From contig JALNJX010000002.1 in assembly GCA_023268255.1 (NCBI GenBank), positions 227,343 through 291,342 of the forward strand: 64,000 bases of DNA. Reading direction: 5' to 3'. This DNA is from Candidatus Wolframiiraptor sinensis. GTDB taxonomy: Archaea > Thermoproteota > Nitrososphaeria_A > Caldarchaeales > Wolframiiraptoraceae. A program made the translations under genes and the position numbers. The notes beneath the pieces were generated by a model. The model had not been told where the DNA came from. It worked only from the letters and a program-made list of their open reading frames with translations, and did no database searches. This document shows, in pieces, positions 60,862 to 64,000 of the stretch; the stretch's first letter is position 1, and each line of letters starts with the position of its first letter.

Positions 60862-63800
60862 TTACTTTTTCGGCGGTGGTGGCGGGTAGATGCCGAGCCT
60901 GCGGCCGCGCCAGCGGACGTACTCGCTGATGATTATCGCCAGGACTATCACCAGCAGTATGATGCCGACGATCAGCGCGACGAATGTTCCGAAGTCCAGC
61001 GGTACTCCGGCTATCTCGGTGAATGGCGGTAAGGCGAACTCCACGGTCTTGGGCACCTTAGCCATTATTTCAGCCTCGCTCAGGGTCACGGTCTTCTCGT
61101 CCTTGAACGTCTTCCAGTCGACCCTCACTGTGTATGTGCCCTCTGGTAGGCCTCTGAATACCGCCTCGCCCTTATCATCTGTTACCGCTGTTCCTACTAG
61201 GGCTCCAGCTTTGAGCACGTCAACCCTGGCTCCGGCGAGCGGTTGCCCTGCAGCTCCCCTGACGATCACCTTGATGTCTCCTAGGCCGAATAATATCCTG
61301 AACTCGGTGGTCGTTCTGCTGGTCGTGATGGTTGTTCGGACGGTCGTCTCCCTCTCGACGACTACGTCATATCTGACCGGCGCTCCTACTTCGGTCTCAA
61401 GCGGCACTCCTGAGAAGATCGCTGTACCCTGCGCGTCAGTCTTGGTCTCGACTGTCCCCAGCTTAACCGTCGCGGCTCCAACCGGGTTGCCGTATACGTC
61501 TACGACCGTTATCTTGACATCGCCTATCGGCAGCATTAGCCTGATCCTGTCCTCGGGCACTCCCATGTAGGTGGATGCGGTCCTGACGCCATATCTCTCG
61601 ACCGATGCCGTTATCGTGTAGAATTCATGGGCGACCGCGGCCACGATCGTGGCCTTGTTGTCCTTCGGCGTCGTTATCTCGGCGTAGTATGGTCCCTCAA
61701 CCGATACGGCGAATCCGGTTACGGGCCTTCCTAGGAGGTCGACCGCCTCGACAATCACATCCTTCAATGCCAGCGATACCATTCTATCGACGTTCGTGTT
61801 GGTCAGCTGTATTGACTCCCTTCCAACTGTTATGCCCTTAGCCTTCACCTCGAGCGTGTAGGTTCCAGGTATGAGTCCGACCGCATTGAGCCCTGCTCCC
61901 GTCGTGGTTATCTTTACTCCCTGGCCTTCAAGTGTCGCCGTCACATCCCTGGCCACTTTCTCAGGCAGCTCCTTGCCGGCGTATCCGAACTTGAAGCTTA
62001 TATCCATTATCTTGGCCGAGACGTCAACGTGCTCCTTCGGCAAGGCTCCTGGCTCGGTCTGAGTTGGCAGCGGCGTCCATATTCTCGCGCCGGACATGTA
62101 TCTCGGCTGCATCGTCTTCCAAGTTATCTCATCCTCGGTGCTGTCATAGACCTTGGCTCTTCTGCCCTCGGCCTTCTGGTATAGTAGGCCGTCCTTGACC
62201 TCTCCAGGCGGCGAGTAGTAGACCCTGACTATGTATGTTATGAACTCGCTTATTCCCCTGCTTGGAATGCTGTAATCTATAACGTCGTCATCGGTGGCGT
62301 CGTATGCGACCGGCCCTATGCTGACGTTCATGAGCCTTGTGGAGCCTGCTCCTCCGATGACCCTGGCCCTGGTCTGGTACTCGATGGCGTGCTTGTCTCT
62401 TAGGGCGACCCACTCTATTGGCCTGGCCTCCCAGGATCTATCAACTGTGACGGACCATGATGCCAGCTTCATCGTAGCCTTGTCTATTAGGTCGACCCTG
62501 GCTCCGACTACAGGCCTGCCGTTTACGTCGGTTACCCTGACTGTTATCGCCGTGTAGTCGATCGTTATCAAGTATGGCTTGCACCTAGCATTGAGGACGC
62601 AGATTCCGCTGCACCTGCCGGTGATCGGGTTTATGGACGTTCCGTTGATTCTGGATATTGCCCAGTGGGTTGGCTCCTCGTCTGGGTAGAAGGCGTGGGT
62701 CATCGTCGGGTCTGGCGGCTCGACCCTGTACCTGATCGTCATTCCGGCCCAGAAGACCCTTGTCGGATCTCTTCCGCTCTCGACCCTGACCACTCCATCG
62801 GCCGTTGTCGTTGCTTCTCCCTCTGCTGCAACTATGCCGGCGTCGAGGTTCCTTATAGCGTATCTGATCCTGTAGTTGGGTATCGGGTATGCTGTGGCTA
62901 TTCCTGCCTCATCTCTCCATGCGAGGGCTATGAACATCACTTCCCTGGCGGCGTTGAGCATTATCGGCACGTCTATCCTAGTCCTCGTCACGGCTTTGAG
63001 CGGGCCGTCTCCGAATGTCTCGTTGTTCAGGACCAGCTGGGTGGCCACGAGGTTCTCGAGCCAGCCTATTGCGCTGTGGTTGGCGGCGAAGAAGTACTTG
63101 TAGGTCGTGTTCATGAATCTCGGGCCTGGCAGTAGCGTGAACTCGACCACTCCATCCGCGTCAACCCCGCTGATTATGGTGATGTTCTCGAATTTGTTGT
63201 CAGCCCAGTCGTATGTCGTGACGTTCGGGTAGAATATTGTCAGGTTGAGGCCTCTCACGGCGTAGGCCGGGTCGGTGGCGTTGCTGAGTGTGAACATGAA
63301 TCTCCCGCTATAGACCTCGGATGCTCCGAAGGTCACGGGCTCCTTGGTCAAGACGAAGTTGTCACTGTATACGACCGCATCCCTCCAGATGACGTTGAAC
63401 CTGTAGTGGAACTCCTCGGTAATATTCCTTGCTTTAACGCCCATTGTCGCGTTGAGGTATCCGCTTGTCGGCACCATGAGGTATCCGCTGTATGCTGGTA
63501 GCGTGAAGCTGTCTATCTCTCCCTGCTCATTCGTCGTGAAGTTCGCGAACTTGACCTCCCGCACCACCGGGTAGATGTAGTCAGAGCTGATGGCAACCGC
63601 TACACCTTCGCCGCAGAAGTTCCTGATCAGGAGCTTGGCGGGGCTCGGAGGCACCTGCAAGTAGTATTCACTTCCGTCGGGGCACGTTATTGTGATCCTG
63701 TCCCACCTGACTCTCTCGAATACCTGCGGCGTGGCGCTCTCAACCCACTTCATCTCCCACCTCCATGAGATGCTAATATTATCGGCGTCGGGCTTGTTAG

Positions 63801-64000
63801 GTAGTAGTAGCGTTCCATTACCGCTGTCCGCGGCCGATATCTTGACCGCGCGGGTCTCGTTTACGTCTAGGTTTAGTATCCATAGTTCTATTCTGGCGTT
63901 TGCGAGCGGTTCTCCGCCCTTTGCTACTGCTCTAGGCTTGATGAATGTTACTGGCAGGGGCGCGATCAGGGTCTCGCCATCGTAGATTATGACCTTGTTT
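60862..64000 (-). CDS. Large S-layer-like surface protein with repeated beta domains, 5' end beyond the window
   Basis: The minus-strand frame is open from the right edge to 60862, at least 1,046 residues. The visible body is threonine-, valine- and tyrosine-rich beta sequence. The C-terminal 450 residues contain repeated carboxypeptidase-regulatory/Ig-like units with D-x-x-G-x-P-V-x-G-A-x-V (for example V-T-D-V-N-G-R-P-V-V-G-A, V-V-D-V-Y-G-N-P-V-G-A-A, R-G-A-A-G-Q-P-L-A-G-A). It ends with a transmembrane helix (A-L-I-V-G-I-I-L-L-V-I-V), then R-W-R-G-R-R and a P-P-P-P-P-K-K tail. This is a membrane-anchored surface-layer or adhesion protein. The internal ATG at 63753 is not the start, because coding continues upstream without a break. 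Confidence 0.85.
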   Translation of the reverse strand, partial: NKVIIYDGETLIAPLPVTFIKPRAVAKGGEPLANARIELWILNLDVNETRAVKISAADSGNGTLLLPNKPDADNISISWRWEMKWVESATPQVFERVRWDRITITCPDGSEYYLQVPPSPAKLLIRNFCGEGVAVAISSDYIYPVVREVKFANFTTNEQGEIDSFTLPAYSGYLMVPTSGYLNATMGVKARNITEEFHYRFNVIWRDAVVYSDNFVLTKEPVTFGASEVYSGRFMFTLSNATDPAYAVRGLNLTIFYPNVTTYDWADNKFENITIISGVDADGVVEFTLLPGPRFMNTTYKYFFAANHSAIGWLENLVATQLVLNNETFGDGPLKAVTRTRIDVPIMLNAAREVMFIALAWRDEAGIATAYPIPNYRIRYAIRNLDAGIVAAEGEATTTADGVVRVESGRDPTRVFWAGMTIRYRVEPPDPTMTHAFYPDEEPTHWAISRINGTSINPITGRCSGICVLNARCKPYLITIDYTAITVRVTDVNGRPVVGARVDLIDKATMKLASWSVTVDRSWEARPIEWVALRDKHAIEYQTRARVIGGAGSTRLMNVSIGPVAYDATDDDVIDYSIPSRGISEFITYIVRVYYSPPGEVKDGLLYQKAEGRRAKVYDSTEDEITWKTMQPRYMSGARIWTPLPTQTEPGALPKEHVDVSAKIMDISFKFGYAGKELPEKVARDVTATLEGQGVKITTTGAGLNAVGLIPGTYTLEVKAKGITVGRESIQLTNTNVDRMVSLALKDVIVEAVDLLGRPVTGFAVSVEGPYYAEITTPKDNKATIVAAVAHEFYTITASVERYGVRTASTYMGVPEDRIRLMLPIGDVKITVVDVYGNPVGAATVKLGTVETKTDAQGTAIFSGVPLETEVGAPVRYDVVVERETTVRTTITTSRTTTEFRILFGLGDIKVIVRGAAGQPLAGARVDVLKAGALVGTAVTDDKGEAVFRGLPEGTYTVRVDWKTFKDEKTVTLSEAEIMAKVPKTVEFALPPFTEIAGVPLDFGTFVALIVGIILLVIVLAIIISEYVRWRGRRLGIYPPPPPKK

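Noticed and set aside
1..64000. CRISPR array.
   Set aside because: No series of regularly spaced identical repeats was seen; the RecB/Cas4-like nuclease at the left edge is not accompanied by cas genes in this window.

Overview
The window is a stretch of a thermophile-like archaeal chromosome. The archaeal assignment rests on a thermosome, RpoK, aIF2-beta, prefoldin alpha, a proteasome beta subunit, CTP-dependent riboflavin kinase (RibK), RibL, Dph5, archaeal Pth2, tRNA genes with introns after position 37, and leaderless genes with TATA boxes about 26 bp upstream of the start codon. The gene set fits a TACK-type (Thermoproteota/Korarchaeota-like) lineage, but no marker here fixes the taxon.

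Two compositional zones are visible. Bases 1 to about 5,800 are AT-rich and hold accessory genes: a large PD-(D/E)XK nuclease running off the left edge, a 248-residue unknown overlapping a RelE-type toxin, and two unknown membrane proteins. Bases 5,800-13,800 form a decaying zone. It holds a truncated TnpB with a GC-rich candidate omega RNA, a sugar epimerase broken by one base, a divergent FGGY sugar kinase broken by one in-frame stop, a membrane glycosyltransferase with three lesions, and an exported protein with a frameshift. From tRNA-Asn at 14,021 onward the DNA is GC-rich and densely packed with mostly intact core genes.

The core region carries branched-chain amino acid synthesis (ilvB, ilvN, ilvD), RNA maturation and modification (truD, pth2, rtcA, archease, a SPOUT methyltransferase), NAD and flavin cofactor synthesis (nadM, ribK, ribL), sugar-nucleotide synthesis, a proteasome beta subunit with Ala at catalytic position 1, Dph5 fused to DUF357, DUF99, a class II-type HMG-CoA reductase, malate dehydrogenase, acetyl-CoA synthetase with a nearby deacetylase, Hsp20, and inositol-1-phosphate synthase behind a 32-bp palindrome. 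It continues with the thermosome-rpoK operon, aIF2-beta, S-adenosylhomocysteinase, two intron-containing tRNA-Ser genes, PGI/PMI, ftsY and prefoldin. A very large S-layer-like surface protein runs off the right edge.

The most unusual signal is a dispersed element present in three places (about 21,940-23,230; 42,935-43,300; 57,262-58,354). The fullest copy encodes a divergent IS110-type transposase. All three copies keep about 115 bp of non-coding DNA immediately 3' of the transposase. This tail can fold into an outer stem, a kink-turn core of the U4/box C/D type, a second stem whose strands change together between copies, and an inner hairpin, and in two copies it ends at an oligo-T tract. 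It is a candidate bridge-RNA-like or other structured RNA of an archaeal IS110-type element, possibly bound by L7Ae. Two small genes on the left side of the element may belong to it.
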